From NCBI GenBank assembly GCA_020621865.1, contig JAHRYW010000002.1:12778-76777 (forward strand): DNA of 64,000 nt. Reading direction: 5' to 3'. The stretch is from Betaproteobacteria bacterium (GTDB taxonomy: Bacteria; Pseudomonadota; Gammaproteobacteria; Burkholderiales; Rhodocyclaceae). The stretch's first letter is position 1; every line of letters begins with the position of its first letter. A program made the translations under genes and the position numbers. Positions 50,044 through 58,578 of the stretch are shown piece by piece. A model generated the notes under the pieces. The model had not been told where the DNA came from and ran no database searches. It worked only from the letters and a program-made list of their open reading frames with translations.

Positions 50044-50784
50044 ATGAACAGGATTGCACTCGTGACCGGCGCTGCCGGTGGTGTCGGGCGTGCCCTGGTG
50101 GCTCGACTCGCCGCCCAGGGCTGGCAACTGATCGTCACCAGCCGCCAGGCTGAACACCTGAGCGCAGCGTTCGGCGACCAGCACCTGCAGGTGGCGGCCG
50201 ATTGCTCGACCGTGGCGGGTGCCCAACACATTCTGCAGGTGGCCAAGGACCATCAGATGCTGCCCACCGCGCTGGCCCATTGCGTCGGCAATATCCGTCT
50301 TGGCGCCCTGCATCGCATGAGCGAGGCCGATTTCAACGATTGCCTGAGCGCCAACCTGATCAGCGCCTTTCACACGCTCGCCGCCTTCGTCGGTGGTCTG
50401 CGCGAGGCGCGCAGCCCGGGGGCGGCCGTGCTGGTCTCATCCGCCGCAGCGCGCATCGGTACGCCCAACCATGAGGCCGTCGCGGCGGCCAAGGCGGGGC
50501 TGGAGGGCCTGGTTCGTGGCGTCGCCGCAACCTATGCCGCCAACGGCATCCGCATCAATGCCGTGGCCCCCGGCATCATGGAAACGCCGGCCTCGGCCGG
50601 CGTCATCGCCAGCCCGACCGCCCGCGAGGCGGCGGCCCGGCAATACCCGCTACCTGGCATCGGCTCGCCGGACGAGCTGGCCGAGTTGATGGCCTGGCTG
50701 CTGTCCGATTCGGCCGCCCGCGTCACCGGGCAGGTCTGGTCGCTCGACGGCGGATTTTCCAGCATCCGCCCCTTGGTCAAGTGA
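50044..50784 (+). CDS. Short-chain dehydrogenase/reductase lacking the catalytic Tyr
   Basis: A 246-residue SDR fold protein. The cofactor loop TGAAGGVGRAL is near residues 7-17, the active-site Ser is in LVSSAAARIG and the catalytic Lys in AAAKAGLEG, but the Tyr four residues before the Lys is Val (EAVAAAK). It may therefore be a non-catalytic or altered SDR. AAGGAG precedes ATG 50044; the track GTG at 50026 is unlikely. It is divergent from blc and convergent with the AraC regulator. Confidence 0.85.
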   Translation: MNRIALVTGAAGGVGRALVARLAAQGWQLIVTSRQAEHLSAAFGDQHLQVAADCSTVAGAQHILQVAKDHQMLPTALAHCVGNIRLGALHRMSEADFNDCLSANLISAFHTLAAFVGGLREARSPGAAVLVSSAAARIGTPNHEAVAAAKAGLEGLVRGVAATYAANGIRINAVAPGIMETPASAGVIASPTAREAAARQYPLPGIGSPDELAELMAWLLSDSAARVTGQVWSLDGGFSSIRPLVK

Positions 50785-50811
50785 GGTCGGTCATCGCTGC
50801 GGCCAATTCCG

Positions 50812-50854
50812 TTTTTCGATTTTGGCCAATTTTTCCGGCCGACCGTAGCATTTG
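50812..50854 (+). repeat. Dispersed repeat copy G, between convergent SDR and AraC genes
   Basis: The core GGCCAATTTTTCCGGCCGAC then CGTAGCATTTG has the 22-nt spacing. It sits 28 bp downstream of the SDR stop. The TVAF frame is open (FDFGQFFRPTVAFA). The T-run and GGCC arms might also help termination. Confidence 0.85.
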
Positions 50855-50868
50855 CCCGGCCGCGGGAT

Positions 50869-51894
50869 TCAACAGGTGCGCAGCCGGTTCAGGGTCATCG
50901 ACGGATATTCGCCAAAGCGCTTGAAGTAGGCGGCGGCGAAGACACCAAGGCTGGAGTAGCCCCACAGGTTGGCGATGGTGACGACCGTGCTGCCGGGCGG
51001 CGCCGCCATCAGCGCCTTGCGTATGCCCTGCAGGCGCTGCTCGCGCAGAAAGGCCATCGGGGTGTAGCCGCGAAACTGCCTGAAGGAGTTGCTCAGGCTG
51101 CGGACGCTGACCCCGGCGGCCAGGGCAATCGTAGAGAGGGTCGGGCATTCGCGGGCGTGGGTTTGCATGTATTCCTCGGCGATCTTGACGCAGCGCGGGA
51201 TGACGCTGCCGCGCAGGCGGTGGTTGCCGGCTTCCGTGCCGCTCTGCCTCAACCACGCCGACAGCATGTGCATGCCGAGCATTTCTTCCAGATGGCTGCC
51301 GAGCGGGCCTTTGGTGACCAGTTCCGGGGTTTCGGCGACGCAGCGGCAGACATAGCCGAGCAGCGCCACCCAGGCCGAGTTCGGGCCGCCGAAGGAGAGC
51401 TTGCGCCGCCAGATTTCCGCTTCGGCCGGTACGCCGTACCAGCGCAGAAAGAGCTCTTCGAGGTATTGGTGGGGGAAGGTGATATTGACCTGCAGGTGAT
51501 TCGGGTCGAAATCGGCCCAGTAATCGGTGCGGCTGGTGTCGACGAGAAAGGTGTGGCCGACCGGGGTTTCGGCGAACGCCCCGGTATCGATCCAGTGGCG
51601 GGCGTTGCCGCGCACGGTGGTGAGCGCCATGCCCATGCCGGGGCCCATCGAGAAATCGGACAAATGAATGGGTATGCCGTAGGAAAACCGGCTGAGGATC
51701 ATGCTGCCGATGGAAACGGCGTGCAGCACCGAATCCGGTTCCCGGACGGTGCCGTTGGGGGTGGCCTTGTAAGGCATGTACACCTGGTCGGACCAGGCGC
51801 GTATTTCGTCGAAATGTCTTGAGCGGACCAGTTCGTAATCCGTGACGGGGCGGCCCTGGCCGTCAAGGAGCAAAGCATTCTGCAAGAAGTCCAT
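50869..51894 (-). CDS. AraC-family transcriptional regulator
   Basis: A 341-residue regulator. The N-terminal half is an AraC-binding-like sensor domain (SRFSYGIPIHLSDFSMGPGMGMALTTVRG). The C-terminal half has two HTH motifs (LSTIALAAGVSVRSLSNSFRQFRGYTPMAFLREQRLQGIRKAL and VVTIANLWGYSSLGVFAAAYFKRFGEYPS). The start at 51894 (MDFLQNALLL) follows AGGGG; the track extends into the gap. Two operator pairs with 21-bp spacing lie between the divergent porin and esterase genes and are its likely targets. Confidence 0.9.
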   Translation of the reverse strand: MDFLQNALLLDGQGRPVTDYELVRSRHFDEIRAWSDQVYMPYKATPNGTVREPDSVLHAVSIGSMILSRFSYGIPIHLSDFSMGPGMGMALTTVRGNARHWIDTGAFAETPVGHTFLVDTSRTDYWADFDPNHLQVNITFPHQYLEELFLRWYGVPAEAEIWRRKLSFGGPNSAWVALLGYVCRCVAETPELVTKGPLGSHLEEMLGMHMLSAWLRQSGTEAGNHRLRGSVIPRCVKIAEEYMQTHARECPTLSTIALAAGVSVRSLSNSFRQFRGYTPMAFLREQRLQGIRKALMAAPPGSTVVTIANLWGYSSLGVFAAAYFKRFGEYPSMTLNRLRTC

Positions 51895-52015
51895 TTTTTC
51901 CCCTTGAAAATACCCATGGAGAAGCTGCGACCGATGATCGCATATCGCTGGCTCGTTGAAGAACCGTCGTGACCAAGACGCGGCGGCCGACCGTTTCGGC
52001 CGGCCGCCGTCGTTC

Positions 52016-52906
52016 TCAGAAAACCTTGACCAGCCGCAGGTTGAAGCGGTTGTCTTCCTTGATGCCGGTGCGCACGGAAAGATCCTGCCCATAGGAGCCG
52101 AGGATCTGGATGCTCGGGGTGACGAAGTGGCCGACGGTGAGCAGGGCCTTGGTCCGCTCCTGGCGATCGCCCTGGCTGACGCCGTTGACCTTGGTCTCGC
52201 CGCCCCAGTCGTAGGAGAGCATGCCGGCGAGGTAGGTGCCGGGGGTGATGTGGTAGCGCAGGTGCGTCTGGAGCTGATAGGAGAGACTCTGCTTCAGCCT
52301 CGCGCTGGTGTTGCCAAAATCGTTGTTGTCACCGTACCAGACGACGTCGCCGATCAGGTCCAGGCTCCATTTGTCGGACAGCGGGGTGATGTAGCCGACC
52401 TGCATGTCCAGCTTCCAGCGATTCTCGCCAAAGGCGTTCAGCGCGTTGTTGCGGTCGTAATTGCCGGTCGGCATGTAGAGCCACGGCGTGACGGCAAAGG
52501 CGCGTTTGCGCTCGGGATCCTTGATCAGGTGGATCGTCGGGGCAAAGATCAGGTCGCCGATGCCGTTGGTCGACGAGAGCCCGGCCAGGTCGCCACCGGT
52601 ATTCAACTGCCCGAACGGCAGCAAAAACTGCGGGACGACGGTGAAATCGCCGATATCGACGAAGCGCACGCCACGCAGGATGCCGATGTCGGCGCTCAGC
52701 CGGGCGTTGCCAGACAGCTTGTTGCCCTGGCTGTACAACTGCTTGCCCTCGAAGTGCTGGTAATACAGCACGGCCAGGTTGGTCCCGTCGGGCAGGCGGG
52801 TGTAGTCGCCGGCGTCGATGGTGACGCTGTGGGCGCTGCCGGCAAGAAGCAGGTTGGCACCGAGCAGGGCGGCCAGTTTGAGGGCGATGACGGTCTTCTG
52901 GTGCAT
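52016..52906 (-). CDS. Phenol_MetA_deg family outer-membrane transporter-like protein
   Basis: A 296-residue outer-membrane beta-barrel with a signal peptide (MHQKTVIALKLAALLGANLLLAGSAHS). The alternating hydrophobic pattern with the aromatic C-terminus NLRLVKVF marks an outer-membrane protein; the family is MetA/Phenol_MetA_deg, often linked to aromatic uptake. GGAGA precedes the ATG. It is divergent from the esterase, and the regulator follows on the same strand 121 bp downstream. Confidence 0.85.
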   Translation of the reverse strand: MHQKTVIALKLAALLGANLLLAGSAHSVTIDAGDYTRLPDGTNLAVLYYQHFEGKQLYSQGNKLSGNARLSADIGILRGVRFVDIGDFTVVPQFLLPFGQLNTGGDLAGLSSTNGIGDLIFAPTIHLIKDPERKRAFAVTPWLYMPTGNYDRNNALNAFGENRWKLDMQVGYITPLSDKWSLDLIGDVVWYGDNNDFGNTSARLKQSLSYQLQTHLRYHITPGTYLAGMLSYDWGGETKVNGVSQGDRQERTKALLTVGHFVTPSIQILGSYGQDLSVRTGIKEDNRFNLRLVKVF

Positions 52907-53046
52907 TGATTGTCTCCTTGGCGTGAATACGCTCTTTGTTGGAAAAACCCGGGCGTCACGGAAGGCGCGACGCAGCCGGTGGTCGCGGCGACGGCGTGTC
53001 TGAACCGGACTTGCGGCTCAGTTTGCGCAAGGAAATTGCATCGGGC

Positions 53047-53083
53047 TGTCGCTATCTGGCAGACGCCTGTCTGGGTTTGGCAT
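53047..53083 (-). promoter_or_regulatory. Tandem AraC-type operator, porin side
   Basis: Reverse orientation of TTGCCrGAwTCCGACA. Copies at 53047-53062 (13 of 16 matches) and 53068-53083 (11 of 16) lie exactly 21 bp apart, about 140-177 bp upstream of the porin start. Direct repeats at two helical turns are classic for AraC-type proteins. Confidence 0.5.
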
Positions 53084-53142
53084 GAAGTTTCCGCGGGCCT
53101 CGGCGCGCTGCCTGGCGGGGGCGGATCGGCGATTTGAGCTTG

Positions 53143-53179
53143 TTGCCGGAATCCGACAGCGCCTTGCCAGATTCCGACA
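53143..53179 (+). promoter_or_regulatory. Tandem AraC-type operator, esterase side
   Basis: TTGCCGGAATCCGACA (53143-53158) and TTGCCAGATTCCGACA (53164-53179) are direct repeats with exactly 21-bp spacing, differing at two positions. They lie about 100 bp before the esterase ATG. Confidence 0.65.
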
Positions 53180-53277
53180 TTCCATCGCCGTGGCGGCTCC
53201 TAGACTGGGTTTCCCGACCGGAGAAAGGCGGAGCGGTCGGGATCACTCAACCATCCGCGTGCTAAAGGAGACATTCA

Positions 53278-54468
53278 ATGAATCAGCCTCAACTGAAGCG
53301 GGCGCTTGATGCCTTGCTGCATCAATCCGTCCATCGCCACGGTGGCGTCCCCGGCGTCGTCGCCATGGTCACCGACCGCCAGGGCAACCTCTACGAGGGC
53401 GCCGCCGGAACGCGCGAGCTCGGCAATCCGGCCATGCCCATGGCCACCGATGCCGTGTTTGCCATCTTTTCCACGACCAAGGCGATGACCGTGACCTGTG
53501 CGCTGCAGTTGATCGAGGAAGGGCGCTTGTCGCTGAGCGACCCGGTCGACCGCTACCTGCCGGAGATCGCCGAGCTCCAGGTGCTGACTGGCTTCGATAC
53601 CGCCGGCCAGCCGCAGACCCGCGCCCCGCGGCGCAAGATCACGATCAAGGATCTGTTCCTGCATACCAGCGGCCTCAGTTACGAGTTCTTCAGCGCCGCC
53701 GATCTTCAGTACCGCACCGCCAGGGGGATTCCGACCATCGTCTCCTGCACCTTCGCGTCGATGCGCTCGGTGCTGCTGAACGATCCCGGCGAACGTTGGA
53801 GCTATGGCGTCAATATCGACTGGCTCGGCCGGGTCGTCGAGAAGATTCGCGGCAAGCGGCTGGGCGAGGTCATGCGCGAACGCCTGTTCGCCCCGCTGAA
53901 CATGGTCGATATCGGCTTCACGATGAGCCCTCAGATGGCCGGTCGCCGGGTAAGCATTCACGATCGAAACGAGCATGGGCAACTGACGCCGCTGCCCGAC
54001 CTCGTCCTGCCCCAGCCGCCGGAGATGGATTGCGGCGGGCACGGCCTGTACGCGACAGTTGGCGAGTACATGAAATTCATCCGGATGATCCTCAACGAAG
54101 GCATGGGCGAGGGTGGTCGCGTCCTTAAGCCGGAAACCATCGCCCTGATGGGCAAGGACGGCCTGGCAGAGCTGGGGCTTTCCAGCAGCGGATGGACGAC
54201 GTCGATACCGTCGCTGAGCAATAGCGGCGAATTCTTCGCCGGCCAGGACAAGGGCTGGTCCTACAGTTTCCTGTTCAACCGGGAGAAGACCCCGACCGGA
54301 CGCCCAGCCGGTTCGATGATGTGGACCGGGCTGGCCAACTGCTACTACTGGATCGACCGGCAGACCGGGATTGGCGCCTACTGGGCCAGCCAGATACTGC
54401 CTTTCCAGGATGCCGTGGCCTATCCGAGCTTTGTGGAGTTCGAGAGCGCGGTGTATAGCAGCCGGTAG
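53278..54468 (+). CDS. Serine beta-lactamase-like esterase (EstB/class C fold)
   Basis: A 396-residue serine hydrolase of the beta-lactamase/esterase family. The catalytic SxxK is STTK in FAIFSTTKAMTV near residue 65, and the second site Tyr-x-Asn is YGVN in WSYGVNIDWLG near residue 180. No signal peptide is visible. Such proteins hydrolyse esters rather than beta-lactams as a rule. It is controlled by the AraC operator upstream. AAGGAG lies before the ATG. Confidence 0.88.
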   Translation: MNQPQLKRALDALLHQSVHRHGGVPGVVAMVTDRQGNLYEGAAGTRELGNPAMPMATDAVFAIFSTTKAMTVTCALQLIEEGRLSLSDPVDRYLPEIAELQVLTGFDTAGQPQTRAPRRKITIKDLFLHTSGLSYEFFSAADLQYRTARGIPTIVSCTFASMRSVLLNDPGERWSYGVNIDWLGRVVEKIRGKRLGEVMRERLFAPLNMVDIGFTMSPQMAGRRVSIHDRNEHGQLTPLPDLVLPQPPEMDCGGHGLYATVGEYMKFIRMILNEGMGEGGRVLKPETIALMGKDGLAELGLSSSGWTTSIPSLSNSGEFFAGQDKGWSYSFLFNREKTPTGRPAGSMMWTGLANCYYWIDRQTGIGAYWASQILPFQDAVAYPSFVEFESAVYSSR

Positions 54469-54525
54469 TCCCTTCAACGGCCGGGACTACAGTTGTTGTC
54501 CCGACCGGTCGATGCGGCATGCGAC

Positions 54526-55632
54526 TTAGGGAATCGACAGCGCCAGCGGTGAACGCGGCGCGCAGATGCAGGGGAGTATCTTCCCGGCCGGGATGTCGAT
54601 TTCCGGTTTGGCAAGCCAGTCGACCTCGCCCGAATCCAGCGTTGCGAGGCACTGGCCGCAGCTGCCGGCCCGGCATTCCGAGGGGAGGGCGACCTCGTTG
54701 GCTTCGAGTTCCGCGAGCAGGGTTGGCGCTCCCCGGGTCAGGTATTGCCGGCTGCCTTGCGGGGTCTGCACCGCCAGCGGAAGGCCGGCGCTGCCAGCGC
54801 CGGCGCTGACCCCGAAGGCTTCCCAATGCAGTCTGTGCTCGTCGATGCCGGCTGCAGTCAGGTCGGCGCGCAACTGCGCCATCATGCTGTCGGCGGCACA
54901 GAGACAGAACTCGGCGTCGCGGGCCTCGGGCGCCTGGGCAAGGATCAGCGCCGCATCGAGGCGTCCGGACAAGCCCGGCCAGGCGCCGGCCTGCGGGCGA
55001 GACAGAATCGGCAGGTAGCTTAAATTCGGGTGACTGGCCGCCAAGCGCTCGAACTCGTCGCGGTAAAGTAGTTGGCCGGCCGTCCGGGCGGCGTGGAAGA
55101 GGACGATCTGGCGCCCGCTGGCCGCGCCCTCATGGATCATCGCCCGCATCGGCGTGATGCCGATCCCGCCGCCGATCAGCACGAGGGGGCGGGCGGAGCG
55201 GGGCGGAGCGAACGTCCCCTGCGGCCGCGATATCGTCACTGCGCTGCCCTCCTGCAAATGCTTCCAAAGCCACGGGGTCATCGTGCCCATCGCTTCGCGC
55301 TTGATGCCCAGCTCGTAGGCCTTCGGCCGCGGCTGCCAGGCGGCCAGCGAATAGGCGCGCCGGATGGTCTTGCCGCCGGGGCCGGCCGGCGCCTGCAGCA
55401 ACACATGTTGTCCGGCCCGGAACGACGGCAGAACGCGGCCCTTGGCTGCTATCAGGCGCAGGCTCAGCAGTTCGCCGGCCACCTCCCGGCGTTCCGCGAC
55501 CACCATGTGCAGCGGTTGCCTGGCGATCTCGGCGGCCCGCCGTGCGGCGATGGCCCGCAATCCATCGACCGTCAGCCAGAGGATGAAGGCCAGGCAGACC
55601 AGCCCGAGCAAGCCAAGCGCCGTCGCCATCAT
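54526..55632 (-). CDS. Ferredoxin reductase-type flavoprotein with C-terminal 2Fe-2S domain
   Basis: A 368-residue flavoprotein. One N-terminal membrane helix (MMATALGLLGLVCLAFILWLTVDG) is followed by an FAD domain (RRAYSLAAW), an NAD domain (LVLIGGGIGITPMRAMIHEG) and a plant-type 2Fe-2S domain with Cys in ECRAGSCGQC plus a later Cys near PCICAPRS. It fits a membrane electron donor for iron or siderophore reduction. It starts ATG 55632 overlapping PepSY by four bases. It is the last gene of the TonB operon. Confidence 0.88.
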   Translation of the reverse strand: MMATALGLLGLVCLAFILWLTVDGLRAIAARRAAEIARQPLHMVVAERREVAGELLSLRLIAAKGRVLPSFRAGQHVLLQAPAGPGGKTIRRAYSLAAWQPRPKAYELGIKREAMGTMTPWLWKHLQEGSAVTISRPQGTFAPPRSARPLVLIGGGIGITPMRAMIHEGAASGRQIVLFHAARTAGQLLYRDEFERLAASHPNLSYLPILSRPQAGAWPGLSGRLDAALILAQAPEARDAEFCLCAADSMMAQLRADLTAAGIDEHRLHWEAFGVSAGAGSAGLPLAVQTPQGSRQYLTRGAPTLLAELEANEVALPSECRAGSCGQCLATLDSGEVDWLAKPEIDIPAGKILPCICAPRSPLALSIP

Positions 55633-56369
55633 GCCTGACCGGCGGCCAGTGCGCTCTTGCGCTTCTCGGCGCGCCACCACATGTAGACGCCGGTCATCGC
55701 CAGCAGGCACATGGCCAGGCCGACCAGGTCGATCCAGATCCACTCGCCCTTCTTGCCGAAGAAGGCTTGGCCGGTGTGCAGGTCCATGATCAGCTTGCCC
55801 AGGGTCAGCGGCTTCTCGGTCACCGTGCCCGGCAGCGCGGCCAGCGCCTTGCCGAGTAGCGGGTCGGCCTGCCATTGCCGGCCGTCGGCGCTGACCAGCA
55901 GGCCCTTGTCCTTGACCGACACGACCACGGAGCCATCGGCGCGCGTGCCGGCGTTCCAGGCGTCGCCCTTCATGACGCGCGTCCATTCGCCGCGCTGCTC
56001 CAGCCAGATGCCGTTCTTGGCCGCGGCCACCAGGCCAAAGCCGCTCTCGGCCAGGCCGCGCACCGGCATGCCGGCCAGCGCTTCGACCGCGGCCAGGGTG
56101 TCGCCTTCCAGGCTGTAGAGGCCTTCCTGGGTTCCGACATAGGTCGTGCCGCCGCGCGTCGTCAATGCCGTGCGCGGCTCGACGCCTGTTGCCTTGGTTT
56201 CCTCCGTCTGATAACCGGGGAGCCATTTAGCATTGACGGTGATGTCCTCGGTATTGAGTGATTTCTTGTGCGCGATGAAGATCGCGCTGGCCCCGACGAT
56301 CAGGATCGGCAGTGCCAGGATCAGGCTGGCCCAGGTGTGCCAGCTACGTGCTTTGAGGTTGATTTTCAT
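55629..56369 (-). CDS. PepSY-associated transmembrane protein
   Basis: A 246-residue membrane protein with a helix at residues 10-34 (HTWASLILALPILIVGASAIFIAHK) and another near the end (IDLVGLAMCLLAMTGVYMWWRAEKRK). A WD-like beta-rich domain lies between (WLPGYQTEETKATGVEPRTAL). The family accompanies TonB-dependent receptors and may reduce or release siderophore iron with the flavoprotein downstream. The ATG at 56369 has AGGAG before it; the track start is rejected. Confidence 0.85.
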   Translation of the reverse strand: MKINLKARSWHTWASLILALPILIVGASAIFIAHKKSLNTEDITVNAKWLPGYQTEETKATGVEPRTALTTRGGTTYVGTQEGLYSLEGDTLAAVEALAGMPVRGLAESGFGLVAAAKNGIWLEQRGEWTRVMKGDAWNAGTRADGSVVVSVKDKGLLVSADGRQWQADPLLGKALAALPGTVTEKPLTLGKLIMDLHTGQAFFGKKGEWIWIDLVGLAMCLLAMTGVYMWWRAEKRKSALAAGQA

Positions 56370-56385
56370 AAGGGGCTCCTTGGGG

Positions 56386-58578
56386 TTACCACTTGCCTTC
56401 GAGGGCCAGGAAAATGCTGGTGAAGCTCTTTTCCCAGTCGTTTTCAAGACGGCTCAAGTCGCCGTTCGTGTCGTATTCCTGCACCGAGTTCTCGCGCACG
56501 GACTGGCTGAGGTTCTGCAGCGACAGCCGCAGGCTGAGCTGCCGATCCAGCCGGTACAGCGCGTAGAGATCGATCTGGCGCCGGACGCCCTGTTCCTGGC
56601 GAACCCGGGCGCTGCTTTCCCGGTCGAGCCGGCCGATGTAGTTGAGGTTGCCGCCCAGCGTCAGCGGCCAGGCCGAAAAATCGTAATCGAAGCCCAGGTT
56701 GGCGCTCTGGCGCGGCCCTTCGCCGGCACCCTGGCCGTCGACCTTGTGGCTGAGCCGGGTCCGCGTGTAGGACAGATTGCCGCGCACGGTCAGCTCGGGC
56801 AGGTGCAGGGCATCGGTGCGCCATTTGAAGTCGAACAGGCCGCCGGCGAGTTCGGCATCGCCGACGTTGTAGGGGCGCTCGATCCAGCGCCCGCCTTCGA
56901 AGGCCACCAGCTTCTGGACCTGGTTTTCGATCTGGCGATGAAAGACCGACAGGCCGACCGTGCCGGCCCGCTCGGGCAGGAAGTATTCGATGCCGAGGTC
57001 GAAACTCAGGTTGCGCTCCGGGGCGAGCGCGGGATTGCCGGCCTTGTCGGGATTGGCCGAGGTATTGCTGCCGGTCGAGCTGCGGACGACCGGGCTCAGG
57101 TCCTTGGCGCCCGGCGCCTTGCTGTTCATCGCGACGCTGCTGCGCAGGTTCAGCGAAGGCGACCATTGCCACAGGTAATGCAGCGACGGGTCGAGGGCGG
57201 AATGCGACTGCTCGATCCGGCTACCGACGCCGTCAGTTACCGAACCGCGCTGCCCCTGCCAGCGCAGGCCGGGGGTCAGCGTGTGGTCGTCGGCAATCTG
57301 CCACTCGTCCTGGATCCATGCGATCTGCCGGCGATCCTCGATCCGGGCCTGGCGGTCGGCGGCATTGCCGGTCGGGGCGCCGTCGGCCAGCCGGGTCTGG
57401 CTGTCGTCGCTGTTCCTGGCGCGCCATTCGACGGCTGTGGTCAGCAGGTGGCTGTCGCCGATCAGGCGTTTGTCCTTGAGCAGGGCGCCGACTTCGCGTT
57501 CGTAACGCTGCGTGCTTTCGTCGTTGCTCCCGGTCGGCGCGCCGGAAGCATCGAATTTTTCGATCTGCTTGTCCTTGCGCTCGACTTCGCCCTGCACGGT
57601 CAGTCGCGCCAGCAGTTCGTCGCCACCCGGCCGGCTGCTGCGCCATTCGGCATTCAGGCGGCCGCTGCCGCGCCGGCTGTTTTCGGCTTCGCGATCTTCG
57701 CCGATGCCGGCCAGTGCGCTGCCGGCTATCGGGTCGGCGTAGCGCTGGCGGACAACAAGGGTATCGCGCTGGTTGTCGCTCAGGTTCAGAAAGGACGACA
57801 GGGCCAGTTGCTGCCCGCTGCCAAGGTTCCAATGGACGCGCGGCGTCAGGGCCAGATTGTCGTCCCGCCCCTGTTCGCGGATATGTTCCTGCGTCCATTC
57901 GCTGCGATTGCCCGCCGTGAAGCGCTGAATGTCGGTGTCCACCTGGCCGGCCTGGGCGTAGCTCTGCAGCGAGCCGCCCAGCAGGTAGCCGAAGTCGTCC
58001 AGCCGTTCGCCGTACTGGCCTTCCAGGCGCAGGCTGGGTTCGCCGTCGATCATGCCGACGGCAATGCGGGCGCCCCGGGTCGCTCGCGGTGGAACGTCGC
58101 GCAGAACCAGGTTGATGATGCCGCCCGGGCCGGCCGCCGGAAATTCCGGCGTACTGTTGCGAATCACCTCGATCCGCTCGATCAGATCGACGGGAAGACG
58201 CAGTGCCGTGCCGGCCGAACGATCGCCGCCCGGCAGCGCTTGCCCGTCGACCAGAATCTGCGGCATGTTGCGGTCACGCCCCTTGCCTCGGCCGCGCCGG
58301 TTGTCGGGGTCGGCGAAGACGCCCGTTCCCGGCAGTTTGCGCAGCAGGTCGCCGATACTGGCGGCATCCAGGGTATCCAGTTCCTCCCGGTCGAATACGA
58401 TCTTGGCCGCCGAGGCATGGCGGCGCAATTCGGTGGAGGCGCCGCGTTTGGCATTGACGGCGACCTCGGGAAGGAGCGTTTCTTGCGCCAACAACGGGCT
58501 GCCCAGCGCAAAAGCCAGGGCACCGGCAAGCGGTGTCCTGGCATGGAGGAAGGTCAGCGGAAAGGGGGCTGTTTTCAG
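56386..58578 (-). CDS. TonB-dependent receptor with a predicted CTG start
   Basis: A 730-residue receptor if read from the CTG at 58578: MKTAPFPLTFLHARTPLAGALAFALGSPLLAQ gives a normal signal peptide. The in-frame TTG of the track (58494) would remove it. No ATG, GTG or TTG exists upstream in this frame before the preceding gene. The CTG overlaps the upstream stop (CTGA). The plug domain (DLLRKLPGTGVFADPDNRRGRGKGRDRNMPQILVDGQAL) and C-terminal barrel end FLALEGKW are complete. Substrate unknown; likely a siderophore or metal chelate. Confidence 0.82.
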   Translation of the reverse strand: MKTAPFPLTFLHARTPLAGALAFALGSPLLAQETLLPEVAVNAKRGASTELRRHASAAKIVFDREELDTLDAASIGDLLRKLPGTGVFADPDNRRGRGKGRDRNMPQILVDGQALPGGDRSAGTALRLPVDLIERIEVIRNSTPEFPAAGPGGIINLVLRDVPPRATRGARIAVGMIDGEPSLRLEGQYGERLDDFGYLLGGSLQSYAQAGQVDTDIQRFTAGNRSEWTQEHIREQGRDDNLALTPRVHWNLGSGQQLALSSFLNLSDNQRDTLVVRQRYADPIAGSALAGIGEDREAENSRRGSGRLNAEWRSSRPGGDELLARLTVQGEVERKDKQIEKFDASGAPTGSNDESTQRYEREVGALLKDKRLIGDSHLLTTAVEWRARNSDDSQTRLADGAPTGNAADRQARIEDRRQIAWIQDEWQIADDHTLTPGLRWQGQRGSVTDGVGSRIEQSHSALDPSLHYLWQWSPSLNLRSSVAMNSKAPGAKDLSPVVRSSTGSNTSANPDKAGNPALAPERNLSFDLGIEYFLPERAGTVGLSVFHRQIENQVQKLVAFEGGRWIERPYNVGDAELAGGLFDFKWRTDALHLPELTVRGNLSYTRTRLSHKVDGQGAGEGPRQSANLGFDYDFSAWPLTLGGNLNYIGRLDRESSARVRQEQGVRRQIDLYALYRLDRQLSLRLSLQNLSQSVRENSVQEYDTNGDLSRLENDWEKSFTSIFLALEGKW

